DNA of 12,074 nucleotides from JBAWAP01 sp049589355 (GTDB lineage: Bacteria; Chloroflexota; Anaerolineae; VGOG01). The notes under the pieces were generated by a model, which searched no databases, was not told the origin of the DNA, and saw only the letters and a list, made by a program, of their open reading frames with translations. Of this stretch, positions 1 to 6,558 are shown one piece after another (position 1 is the stretch's first letter; each line of letters starts with the position of its first letter). Location: contig JBAWAP010000085.1 in the NCBI GenBank assembly GCA_049589355.1, forward strand, positions 1 to 12,074, in the 5' to 3' direction. The position numbers and the translations under genes are program-made.

Positions 1-1497
1 AAAGAGGTGGACCTGAACCCCATCTTTGTCTACCCTGAGGGAAGCCTGGTGGTTGACGCCAGGATGATCTTGGAGGAGGAGACGTCGAGGCAGGTTTTCG
101 TGGCGCCCAAGGCGAACCTCACTGCCGTGTTCGAGCCTCAAAGCGTGGCCGTCATTGGAGCCAGCACTACCCCTGGGAAGGCGGGTTTCAACATCCTCGA
201 TAACCTGTTGAGGTTGGGATACGAGGGGGAGGTCTACCCTGTTAACCCGAGGGCAGAGGAGATCTTGGGCTTCAAGGCGTATCCCACCGTTGATCAAATC
301 CCCCACCAGGTTGACATGGCCATCATTGCCACACCCGCGAGAGTCGCAGTGGATGTGATGAGGGATTGTGCCAGGAAGGGGATCAAGTCGGCCATCATTA
401 TCAGCTCCGGCTTCTCGGAGGAGAGCGAGGAAGGGAGGCGGCTGGAGGAGGAGGTGATGGCCATCGCCCGAGAGGCCGGCATTCGGATACTCGGGCCGAA
501 CACCACCGGTGTTTTCAACCCTGAGAACAAATTCACCTCCTCTTTTATACCGGTGGACAGGGTGACTTCGGGAAATGTGGCCTTCATCGCCCAAACTGGC
601 CTCTTCCTGGGGGTGTTGTTCGAGCACATCCTCTCTTCTCAGCACTTCGGCATCAGCAAGGTGGCTGGCATGGGCAACAAGGCCGACTTGGACGACGCCG
701 ACATCCTGGAGTATCTGGCGAGAGACGCGCAGACCAAGGTCGTGGCTATTTACATCGAGGGGTTAAGTGACGGCCGCAGGTTCCTGAAGGTGGCGAGGGA
801 GGTCACCAAGGAGAAGCCCATCGTCGTCCTCAAGTCGGGAACCACCGAGGCCGGCGCAGAGGTGGCCCTATCCCACACCGCATCCCTGGCCGGCAATGCC
901 GAGGTCTTCGAGGCGGCCTGCAAGCAGGCTGGCATATCGAGGGTGCACAGCTTCGAGGAACTCCTCGACGTGGTCAAGGGTTTCTCCTTCCTTCCTCTCC
1001 CCAGGGGGAACAGGGTGGCGGTCATCCACTTCACGGGGGCGAGCTGCGTCATCGCCGCCGATGCCTGCCAGAGGGAGGGGCTGGAGCTGGCCGAGTTTTC
1101 GCCTGCGACGGTGAAAGCCCTCGGGGAGATAACGCCCACCTGGCATAGGATAAGGAATCCCGTAGACCTCTGGCCGGCCATAGAACGACATTGGGTGGAT
1201 ACGGCCTACGGGGTCGCCATCGAGGCGGTGCTGCGCGACGAGGGGGTGGACGCACTAGTGGTCAGCGTGTTCGCCATGCCCCGCTGGGAGACTTATAAAC
1301 CCGACTTCGACTTGCTCCGGGCCGCTGGCAAGCCGGTGCTCTTCTGCGTCGAGGGGAATGAGGAACTCGTGAGGAAGGCGACTGCGAGGATTGAAGGCCA
1401 AGGCTTCCCTGTCTATCCCCAGGTGAACAGGGCCGTCTTCGCCCTCTCTCACCTGAGCAAATACACGCGCTTTCGAAAAAAGACCGCAAGTCCTTGA
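1..1497 (+). CDS. NDP-forming acyl-CoA synthetase, end of ATP-grasp (beta) domain plus complete alpha domains (5' partial)
   Basis: Enzymes of this family make an acyl-CoA from acid, CoA and ATP (or the reverse) through acyl-phosphate and phosphohistidine intermediates in the cytoplasm. The frame is open to the window edge, and its first codons read KEVDLNPIFVYPEG then VVDARMIL, which is the closing strand of an ATP-grasp_5 (beta) domain. The GTG at 7 is therefore an internal Val codon, not a start. A CoA-binding Rossmann domain follows (VFEPQSVAVIGAS, codons about 43-140), then a succinyl-CoA-ligase-like domain with GPNTTG (near 493-510). The motif SHTASLAG contains the expected phosphorylated His (codon 874-876), and a C-terminal flavodoxin-like ligase domain ends the protein. 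The order is thus beta-alpha, whereas many fused ADP-forming acetyl-CoA synthetases are alpha-beta. Family usage is usually SHTG; here the residue after HT is Ala. Substrate is not predictable. It lies 59 bp upstream of a CoA-transferase that has its own promoter. Confidence 0.88.
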   Translation, partial: KEVDLNPIFVYPEGSLVVDARMILEEETSRQVFVAPKANLTAVFEPQSVAVIGASTTPGKAGFNILDNLLRLGYEGEVYPVNPRAEEILGFKAYPTVDQIPHQVDMAIIATPARVAVDVMRDCARKGIKSAIIISSGFSEESEEGRRLEEEVMAIAREAGIRILGPNTTGVFNPENKFTSSFIPVDRVTSGNVAFIAQTGLFLGVLFEHILSSQHFGISKVAGMGNKADLDDADILEYLARDAQTKVVAIYIEGLSDGRRFLKVAREVTKEKPIVVLKSGTTEAGAEVALSHTASLAGNAEVFEAACKQAGISRVHSFEELLDVVKGFSFLPLPRGNRVAVIHFTGASCVIAADACQREGLELAEFSPATVKALGEITPTWHRIRNPVDLWPAIERHWVDTAYGVAIEAVLRDEGVDALVVSVFAMPRWETYKPDFDLLRAAGKPVLFCVEGNEELVRKATARIEGQGFPVYPQVNRAVFALSHLSKYTRFRKKTASP

Positions 1498-1523
1498 CAG
1501 GACAGAGCCCTTCGTGATAGAAT
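1494..1523 (+). promoter_or_regulatory. sigma70-type promoter for the CoA-transferase genes
   Basis: The sequence shows a perfect -35 TTGACA (1494-1499), an 18-bp spacer and TAGAAT (1518-1523) as -10. A TG two bases upstream of the -10 (1515-1516) makes it an extended -10. It overlaps the stop codon of the acyl-CoA synthetase gene. The predicted transcription start is near 1530, giving a leader of about 27 nt before the ATG at 1557. The match is by eye. Confidence 0.65.
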
Positions 1524-1556
1524 AGCCCTGGCTCTTACCAAATAAGGAGGATAGTC

Positions 1557-2573
1557 ATGGAAATCCTATTAGAGGGTGAAGGGGAACTTCTCGGCTGGCA
1601 TGACCCCGATGAGAACCGGAAATGGGTCTTGGAGAACAAATCCAGGGACCTGTATGACAAGCGGATGAGCGTGAAGGAGGCGGTGGAAAAGTTCGTCCAC
1701 GATGGGGACTACATCGCCTGTGGTGGGTTTGGTCATATCAGGACCCCCATGGCCTTGATCTACGAGATCATCCGCCAGGGGAGGCGCAACCTGGCCATGG
1801 CTGGCAAGACGGCCGTCCACGACATTGATATCCTCATCGGCGCGGGTTGCGTGACCAGGGTGGAGGTGGCCTATGCCTTCGGCCACGAATTGAGGGGCCT
1901 CTCCCCGGCTGGTAGGAGAGCGGTGGAGACGGGCCAGTGCAAGGTCGTGGCCGAGATCTCCAACGCTGGCTACCAGTGGCGCTTCCTGGCGGGGATGATG
2001 GGGGTACCCTTTATCCCCTCTCGCAACATGATGGGCACCGATACCCTGAAGAAGAGTTGCTGCAAGGTGGTGAAGGATCCTTGGAGTGGGAAGCCCATCT
2101 GCCTTATCCCCGCTGCCTATCCCGACGTGGCCATGCTCCATCTACACCGCTGCGACATGTACGGTAACGCCCAGATAGACGGCATCCTGGTGGAGGATTT
2201 CGAGTTGGCAAGGGCGGCCCGGCGGGTGCTCATCACCACCGAGGAGATCGTTGACAACGAGGTCATCAGGAACGAGCCTTACCGCACCGCCATCCCCTTC
2301 TTCGTGGTAGATGCCGTATGCGAAGTCCCCTATGGTGCCTATCCTGCCGAGATGCCTTACCTCTACTTCTACGATGAGGAGCACATCGGCGAGTGGCTAG
2401 AGCTTTCCAGAACCCCCGAGGGGACGAAGCAATACTTCGACGAGTACGTCTTCGGCGTGAAGGACTTCGAGGAGTACCTGGAGCTCGTTGGGGGCATCAG
2501 GAAGCTCAACTACCTGAAGAGGGTGGAACGATTCCAAGAGCCGATGAAGGCTCCATGGTTGGAGAAGAAGTGA
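1557..2573 (+). CDS. CoA-transferase subunit A, glutaconate CoA-transferase (GctA)/IpdA family
   Basis: This is the A subunit of a heteromeric family-I-type CoA-transferase, which moves CoA between an acyl-CoA and a free carboxylic acid. Its 338 residues are close to the roughly 320 of GctA. It shows the family's N-terminal layout: a helix, then SVKEAVEKFVHDGDYIACGG (residues 38-57), then GHIRTPMALIYEIIRQG (59-75) and the CoA-transferase alpha/beta core. Later segments such as AYPDVAMLHLHRCDMYGNAQ are typical of family A subunits. The ATG is set by a strong AGGAGG (1545-1550) six bases upstream. The B subunit starts 12 bp after the stop, so the two are surely co-translated. The acyl substrate is unknown. 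Glutaconate, other dicarboxylates, or a ring-cleavage thioester as in IpdAB (a hydrolase) are all possible. I favour transferase because the partner subunit keeps the catalytic Glu. Confidence 0.87.
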   Translation: MEILLEGEGELLGWHDPDENRKWVLENKSRDLYDKRMSVKEAVEKFVHDGDYIACGGFGHIRTPMALIYEIIRQGRRNLAMAGKTAVHDIDILIGAGCVTRVEVAYAFGHELRGLSPAGRRAVETGQCKVVAEISNAGYQWRFLAGMMGVPFIPSRNMMGTDTLKKSCCKVVKDPWSGKPICLIPAAYPDVAMLHLHRCDMYGNAQIDGILVEDFELARAARRVLITTEEIVDNEVIRNEPYRTAIPFFVVDAVCEVPYGAYPAEMPYLYFYDEEHIGEWLELSRTPEGTKQYFDEYVFGVKDFEEYLELVGGIRKLNYLKRVERFQEPMKAPWLEKK

Positions 2574-2585
2574 AGGAGTACACCA

Positions 2586-3362
2586 ATGGCTCATCAAGCG
2601 ACAGAATACAACCCAAGGGAACTTCAAGCCTGCGTGGCTTCCAGGATGTTGGAGAATAAGAAATCCGTCTTCGTGGGCACGGGCCTGCCGATGATTGCCT
2701 CAATGTTGGCTCAGAGGACTCACGCCCCTGGCCTGCTTATCATCTTCGAGGCCGGCGGAATGGGCCCTCAATCTCCCGTTTTGCCCATCTCTGTAGGGGA
2801 TTCCCGCACCTTCTACAGGGCGGTGGCCGCCTCCAGCATGCACGATGCCATGTCCATAACCCAGGCCGGCTATCTTGACTACGGCTTCCTCGGCGCGGCC
2901 CAAATAGACATGTACGGGAACATCAACACCACCGTCATTGGCGACTGGGAGAGACCAAAGGTGCGCTTCCCTGGAAGCGGCGGGGCCAACGATGTGGGCT
3001 CTCTCTGCCACCGCACGATCATCATCATGGGTCAGGACAAGAGGCGCTTTGTGGAGAGAGTGGATTTCCTTACCACACCTGGTTATCTGGATGGCCCAGG
3101 CGCCAGAGAGAGGGCCGGGCTTCCTGAGGCAAGTGGCCCCTATCGAGTGATTACTCAGTTCGGCGTCTACGGCTTCGACGAGGAAACGAAGATGATGAAG
3201 CTTCTGGCCGTCCATCCTGGCGTCAGCATAGAGAACATCAAAGAGAGCAGCTCCTTCGAGATCATCATCCCCGAGAAAGTGGAGACTACTGAGCCTCCCA
3301 CGGAGGAGGAGCTCCGCCTATTGCATGAGATAGACCCTACCGGGATGTCCATCGGGAAGTGA
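2586..3362 (+). CDS. CoA-transferase subunit B, glutaconate CoA-transferase (GctB)/IpdB family
   Basis: This is the catalytic partner of the preceding subunit. The 258 residues match the size of GctB. The segment LLIIFEAGGMGP places a glutamate at residue 55, equivalent to the active-site Glu54 of Acidaminococcus GctB, which forms the glutamyl-CoA thioester during transfer. The family motif GSGGANDV follows in the middle of the protein, and DYGFLGAAQIDMYGNINTT is a typical core strand-turn. The Shine-Dalgarno AAGGAG (2573-2578) overlaps the last base of the A-subunit stop and sits seven bases before the ATG, which shows operon organisation. The C-terminal 20 or so residues, rich in Glu, lie beyond the conserved core. 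A hairpin about 50 bp downstream may end the transcript. Substrate specificity cannot be read from the sequence. Confidence 0.88.
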   Translation: MAHQATEYNPRELQACVASRMLENKKSVFVGTGLPMIASMLAQRTHAPGLLIIFEAGGMGPQSPVLPISVGDSRTFYRAVAASSMHDAMSITQAGYLDYGFLGAAQIDMYGNINTTVIGDWERPKVRFPGSGGANDVGSLCHRTIIIMGQDKRRFVERVDFLTTPGYLDGPGARERAGLPEASGPYRVITQFGVYGFDEETKMMKLLAVHPGVSIENIKESSSFEIIIPEKVETTEPPTEEELRLLHEIDPTGMSIGK

Positions 3363-3413
3363 TCAGCGGGGCCGATCGGCAGATAACGACTCCAGATGAC
3401 TCTCCGATACCTC

Positions 3414-3447
3414 AAGGGCGAGGCCACTTTTTTGTGCTTCGCCCTCT
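3414..3447 (+). terminator. hairpin after the CoA-transferase genes, possible weak terminator
   Basis: AGGGCGA (3415-3421) pairs with TCGCCCT (3439-3445). The stem continues inward through a G:T pair, a G:C pair, a one-base bulge and CAC/GTG, closing on a T6 loop (3428-3433). The following CTTGCATTCTT is only moderately T-rich, so efficient rho-independent termination is uncertain. Position between two transcription units supports the role. A perfect 10-bp palindrome, GCCGATCGGC, lies just upstream at 3371-3380. Confidence 0.42.
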
Positions 3448-3487
3448 TGCATTCTTGGGCAACAGCTTCTGCTCGATTTTCACGATT

Positions 3488-3516
3488 TTGACAAGTCTAT
3501 CGTTATGAGGTATTAT
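3488..3516 (+). promoter_or_regulatory. sigma70-type promoter of the min operon
   Basis: A perfect -35 TTGACA (3488-3493) is followed by a 17-bp spacer and a 5/6 match to the -10, TATTAT (3511-3516). The start point would be near 3523, leaving only about 16 nt before the TTG start of minC. This is the strongest promoter-like sequence I see in the window. Confidence 0.75.
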
Positions 3517-3538
3517 TGAAGCAGGAGCGAGGACAGCT

Positions 3539-4210
3539 TTGGCTAGTGTTAATATCAAAGGCACAAAGAATGGTTTGCTGGTGACCCTGGGCGAGGGGGA
3601 GCTAGCGAGTATCTTGACTGAGTTCGAGGAGCGACTGACCGGCACGGCCTCGTTCTTCAAGGGAGCGTGGGTGGCCTTGGCAGTTGGGCAGCGAGAGATG
3701 TCCATAGAGGAGATAGGACACATCAAGGCTCTGCTAGCCCAAAACGAGGTTAGCCTGGGGACAGTGATTAGCGAAGCGCCGGTCACCAGAGCCGCTGCTC
3801 GCCACCTGGGTCTGGAGACGAGGCGCGACCCCTGGCCTGAACTGCGGCTGGAAGGGAGAGCCGAAGAGGAGTTCAGCGAGGGCGCCTTGGTCCGTTGCAC
3901 CTTGCGCTCAGGACAAGTCATCCGGCACCCAGGCCACGTGGTGGTCATTGGCGATGTGAACGCCGGTGCTGAGGTCATCGCTGGCGGCGATATTGTCATC
4001 TGGGGAAGGCTTAGGGGCACGGTTCATGCCGGGGCCGTGGGCGATGACCAGGCCATTGTGTGTGCCCTAGATCTGGCTCCCACTCAACTGCGCATTGGCA
4101 AGCACATTGCTCGCCCGCCAGAGGGGAAACCAAGGCGCAAAACTATACCGGAGATGGCCTTTGTTCAAGAAGGAAGGATCATCGTCAAGTCGTGGAAGTC
4201 TAGCCACTAG
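3539..4210 (+). CDS. minC: septum site-determining protein MinC
   Basis: MinC inhibits FtsZ ring formation; MinD recruits it to the membrane so that division is blocked away from midcell. The 223 residues show both halves. The N-terminal FtsZ-inhibiting domain starts with VNIKGTKNGLLVTL (residues 4-17). A short variable linker (about 95-115) follows, then the C-terminal beta-helix with TLRSGQ (121-126), GGDIVIWGRLRGTVHAGA (149-166) and PTQLRIG (181-187). The RSGQ motif is the MinD-binding signature. No ATG lies near the domain start. The chosen TTG is preceded by GAGGA (3529-3533) at good spacing, and the conserved domain begins three codons later. It is the first gene after the promoter at 3488, with minD 62 bp downstream. 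Confidence 0.93.
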   Translation: MASVNIKGTKNGLLVTLGEGELASILTEFEERLTGTASFFKGAWVALAVGQREMSIEEIGHIKALLAQNEVSLGTVISEAPVTRAAARHLGLETRRDPWPELRLEGRAEEEFSEGALVRCTLRSGQVIRHPGHVVVIGDVNAGAEVIAGGDIVIWGRLRGTVHAGAVGDDQAIVCALDLAPTQLRIGKHIARPPEGKPRRKTIPEMAFVQEGRIIVKSWKSSH

Positions 4211-4272
4211 TCGCTAGCATCGCTAGCAACTGGAAGCCGGTAACCAGCTTCCGACGTTCAGGAGATTAGATC
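4211..4272 (+). other. minC-minD spacer with short direct repeat and hairpin
   Basis: The spacer has a tandem CGCTAGCA repeat (4212-4219 and 4221-4228). It also has a hairpin, GGAAGC (4232-4237) pairing with GCTTCC (4247-4252), extendable by GG/CC inside. AGGAG (4260-4264) then serves minD. The hairpin has no T-tract, so it is more likely an mRNA processing or expression-balancing element than a terminator. That role is inference. Confidence 0.4.
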
Positions 4273-5070
4273 ATGGCAGCTAGGGTCATCACTATCACCT
4301 CGGGCAAGGGAGGGGTAGGCAAAACCACCACTACTGCCAACTTGGGTGTTGCTTTGGGCGTCTTGGGCCGGCGGGTGGTGGCGGTTGACGCCGACATCGG
4401 CCTGCGCAATCTAGACGTGGTGATGGGCCTGGAGAACCGCATCGTGTACGACATCGTGGATGTCGCCGAGGGGTATTGCCGCCTGCGCCAAGCTCTGATC
4501 AGGGACAAGCACGTCTCGGAACTGTATCTTTTGCCCGCAGCCCAGACTCGCGATAAAACCGCTGTCAGCCCTGAGGACATGATCCGGCTTTGCAGCCAGA
4601 TGCGCGACGATTTCGATTTTATCCTCATTGATTCGCCTGCCGGGATCGAATGGGGCTTCCGTAACGCCATCGCGCCCGCCGATGAGGTCCTCATCGTTAC
4701 CACACCCGAGGTCGCAGCCGTCCGCGATGCCGACCGCATCATCGGCTTGGTCGAAGCCGAGGAGAAAGGGCCAGCCAGCCTGATCATCAACCGCGTAAAG
4801 CCGGAAATGGTGCGCTACGGCAATATGCTGAACACAGCCGACGTCGTTGAGATTCTGGCTATAGATTTGAAAGGAATCGTTCCCGAGGACAAGGCGATCA
4901 TTGTGTCCATCAACAGGGGTGTGCCCATTGTTCTGGATGATAAGGCTCCGGCCGGCCTCGCTTTCCGCAACATCGCGCGACGTCTGCTGGGCGAAGAAGT
5001 CCCTTTCCTGAACATCAGGGAGATGCCCAATCTTATCGAACGCCTTGTTCGCTTTGTTCGCCAAGGATAG
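4273..5070 (+). CDS. minD: septum site-determining ATPase MinD
   Basis: MinD is a membrane-cycling P-loop ATPase that carries MinC to the membrane and is released by MinE. The 265 residues include the deviant Walker A GKGGVGKTT (residues 11-19), with the signature Lys12 and Lys17, and the switch segment DADIGLRNLDVVMGLENR (39-56). They also include IDSPAGIE (Walker B region) and a C-terminal amphipathic membrane-targeting helix, roughly NLIERLVRFVRQ. All residues needed for ATP-dependent dimerisation appear intact. AGGAG (4260-4264) precedes the ATG by eight bases. minE starts nine bases after the stop. Confidence 0.96.
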   Translation: MAARVITITSGKGGVGKTTTTANLGVALGVLGRRVVAVDADIGLRNLDVVMGLENRIVYDIVDVAEGYCRLRQALIRDKHVSELYLLPAAQTRDKTAVSPEDMIRLCSQMRDDFDFILIDSPAGIEWGFRNAIAPADEVLIVTTPEVAAVRDADRIIGLVEAEEKGPASLIINRVKPEMVRYGNMLNTADVVEILAIDLKGIVPEDKAIIVSINRGVPIVLDDKAPAGLAFRNIARRLLGEEVPFLNIREMPNLIERLVRFVRQG

Positions 5071-5079
5071 GGGGTAAGC

Positions 5080-5346
5080 ATGAAGATTCTAGACCGGCTA
5101 TTCGGACAACGTAAGCCCTCCAGCCGGGACGTCGCTAAAGAGCGCTTGCAGTTGGTGCTGGCCTACGACCGGATCAAGATCTCTCCGGAGCTTTTGCAGA
5201 TCCTTAAGAACGAGCTCATCACCGTCATCTCTAAGCACGTTGAGATAGACCGCGAGGGAGTGGACGTCACCTTCTCTCAAGGTAAGAGGCGCAGTCGGCT
5301 GATAGCTGACATCCCTCTCCTCGGCACTCGCGGGCAGAGGAAATGA
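5080..5346 (+). CDS. minE: cell division topological specificity factor MinE
   Basis: MinE stimulates MinD ATPase and drives Min pattern formation, which limits MinC inhibition to the poles. The 88 residues match family length. MKILDRLFG (1-9) is the amphipathic N-terminal membrane-binding segment. AKERLQLVLAYDR (19-31) is the MinD-contact helix. The remainder is the dimeric topological specificity domain, ending in RSRLIADIPLL (71-81). The G-rich stretch AGGGGG (5069-5074), overlapping the minD stop, is the ribosome site. Presence of MinE means this organism uses a MinE-type rather than a DivIVA/MinJ-only system. Confidence 0.94.
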   Translation: MKILDRLFGQRKPSSRDVAKERLQLVLAYDRIKISPELLQILKNELITVISKHVEIDREGVDVTFSQGKRRSRLIADIPLLGTRGQRK

Positions 5347-5360
5347 CGGCAGGCCACTAA

Positions 5361-5450
5361 CCCCTGATATGGCAGGGGAGCAAACTTCAAACTTCCAACC
5401 CTTCGACTAGTCTCAGGACAGGCTTCAAACCTCCAACGTCCAATTTCCAG
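5361..5450. repeat. intergenic hairpin plus degenerate repeat element between minE and rodA
   Basis: CCCCTG (5361-5366) and CAGGGG (5373-5378) form a perfect 6-bp stem with a 6-base loop. From about 5384 the sequence consists of degenerate units of the form CTTCAAAC, CTTCCAAC, CTCCAACG and CCAATTTCC. They flank a core, CTTCGACTAGTCTCAGGACA (5401-5420), of a kind I know as a dispersed element in Chloroflexota and some other environmental genomes. No T-tract follows the hairpin. It separates rodA from the min genes by 123 bp. Confidence 0.5.
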
Positions 5451-5469
5451 CTTAGGATTTCGGCGACAG

Positions 5470-6555
5470 ATGGATCGTAAGATATGGCGTAACTTCGACT
5501 TTGTGCTGCTAGCTATAACTGTGCTCTTGATCGCCTTTGGCATAGCCATGATCTACAGCGCCACCCTGGACACGCCGGACCTACAAGACTTGCCTCGCAG
5601 GCAGGCTATCTTGGCCCTGGTGGGTTTGGCCTTGTTGCTATTGGTGGCCGCCATTGATTATCGCTTCCTTGAAAGCTTGCAAAAGCCCCTTTACGTCCTG
5701 ACCATCGCCTATTTACTCCTAGTTCTCTTGGTGGGGAAGACAACCTATGGTGCGCAGCGCTGGATCTCTGGCACTTCCTTTCAACCCTCCGAGCTGGCCA
5801 AGGTCTTGATCGTCGTTACTTTGGCTCAGTTCCTGGCTCAGCACGAGAAAGATATAGGACGTTTCCGCTATATCCTAGTTTCCATCATCTATGTGGCCGT
5901 GCCCATGGTGTTGATCTATCTACAGCCGCACTTAGGGACGGTGATTGTCTTGGCGGTTGTCTGGCTGATCATGGTCTTGATGGCCGGGATGCGCCTGTTG
6001 CACCTAGGCATTCTCGGCTTTGTCGGACTTCTGTCCGCGCCGCTCATCTGGTTCTCGCTCGAGGATTATATGCAGCGCAGGCTTCTCCTCTTTATCAACC
6101 CAGCCCAGGACCCGGCGGCCAGGTATAACATTGACCAGGCCCTGATCAGCATTGGCTCCGGTGGGTGGCTGGGAAAGGGGTATGCCAGTGGCAGCCAGAG
6201 CCAATTGCACTTCCTGAGGGTACGGCACACGGATTTTATTTTCTCCGTCATCGGCGAGGAGATGGGCTTGGTGGGCGCATTGTTCATGTTTGCCCTCATT
6301 GGTGTTATCCTATGGCGGATTATTAGAGCGGCCAGCCTTGCTCGTGATAGCTTTGGCCGTTTGATCGCCTGCGGTGTAGCCGCTGTGATCTTCTTCCAGA
6401 GTGTGGTTAATATCGGCATGAACCTAGGATTGCTGCCGGTGATGGGTATTCCTCTACCTTTCATCAGCTCCGGCGGCAGTTCCCTGATCGCCCTTCTCAT
6501 AGCCGAGGGGTTGGTACAGAGCGTGGTGATGAGGTATAGGAAGATAGAGTTTTAG
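5470..6555 (+). CDS. rodA: rod shape-determining protein RodA (SEDS peptidoglycan glycosyltransferase)
   Basis: RodA is a polytopic membrane enzyme that polymerises lipid II into glycan strands for lateral wall growth, working with a class B PBP. The 361 residues have about ten hydrophobic segments. Family motifs run in order: AQRWISGTSFQPSELAK (residues 95-111), LQPHLGT (151-157), GGWLGKGYASGSQSQLHFL (231-249), HTDFIFSVIGEE (253-264) with the expected catalytic Asp255, and MGIPLPFISSGGSS (325-338). The last motif has Ser where RodA and FtsW commonly have Tyr. Length and the min-gene context favour RodA over FtsW. The ATG at 5470 has only a weak AGGA (5454-5457) upstream. No separate promoter was convincing, so transcription probably comes from the min promoter through the repeat. 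Confidence 0.9.
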   Translation: MDRKIWRNFDFVLLAITVLLIAFGIAMIYSATLDTPDLQDLPRRQAILALVGLALLLLVAAIDYRFLESLQKPLYVLTIAYLLLVLLVGKTTYGAQRWISGTSFQPSELAKVLIVVTLAQFLAQHEKDIGRFRYILVSIIYVAVPMVLIYLQPHLGTVIVLAVVWLIMVLMAGMRLLHLGILGFVGLLSAPLIWFSLEDYMQRRLLLFINPAQDPAARYNIDQALISIGSGGWLGKGYASGSQSQLHFLRVRHTDFIFSVIGEEMGLVGALFMFALIGVILWRIIRAASLARDSFGRLIACGVAAVIFFQSVVNIGMNLGLLPVMGIPLPFISSGGSSLIALLIAEGLVQSVVMRYRKIEF

Positions 6556-6558
6556 AGC

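Noticed and set aside
1569..2141. 190-codon minus-strand frame opposite CoA-transferase subunit A
   Set aside because: It is a shadow of a well-conserved + strand gene, with His/Gly-rich translation and no upstream signals.
3363..3487. Possible small RNA or tRNA between the CoA-transferase and min genes
   Set aside because: No cloverleaf, T-loop GTTCRA motif or own promoter was found; only the hairpin at 3414-3447 and a 10-bp palindrome are visible.
3412..4020. 202-codon minus-strand frame opposite minC
   Set aside because: minC on the + strand is unmistakable over the same bases. The antisense product is Ser/Pro/Arg-rich and has no family features.
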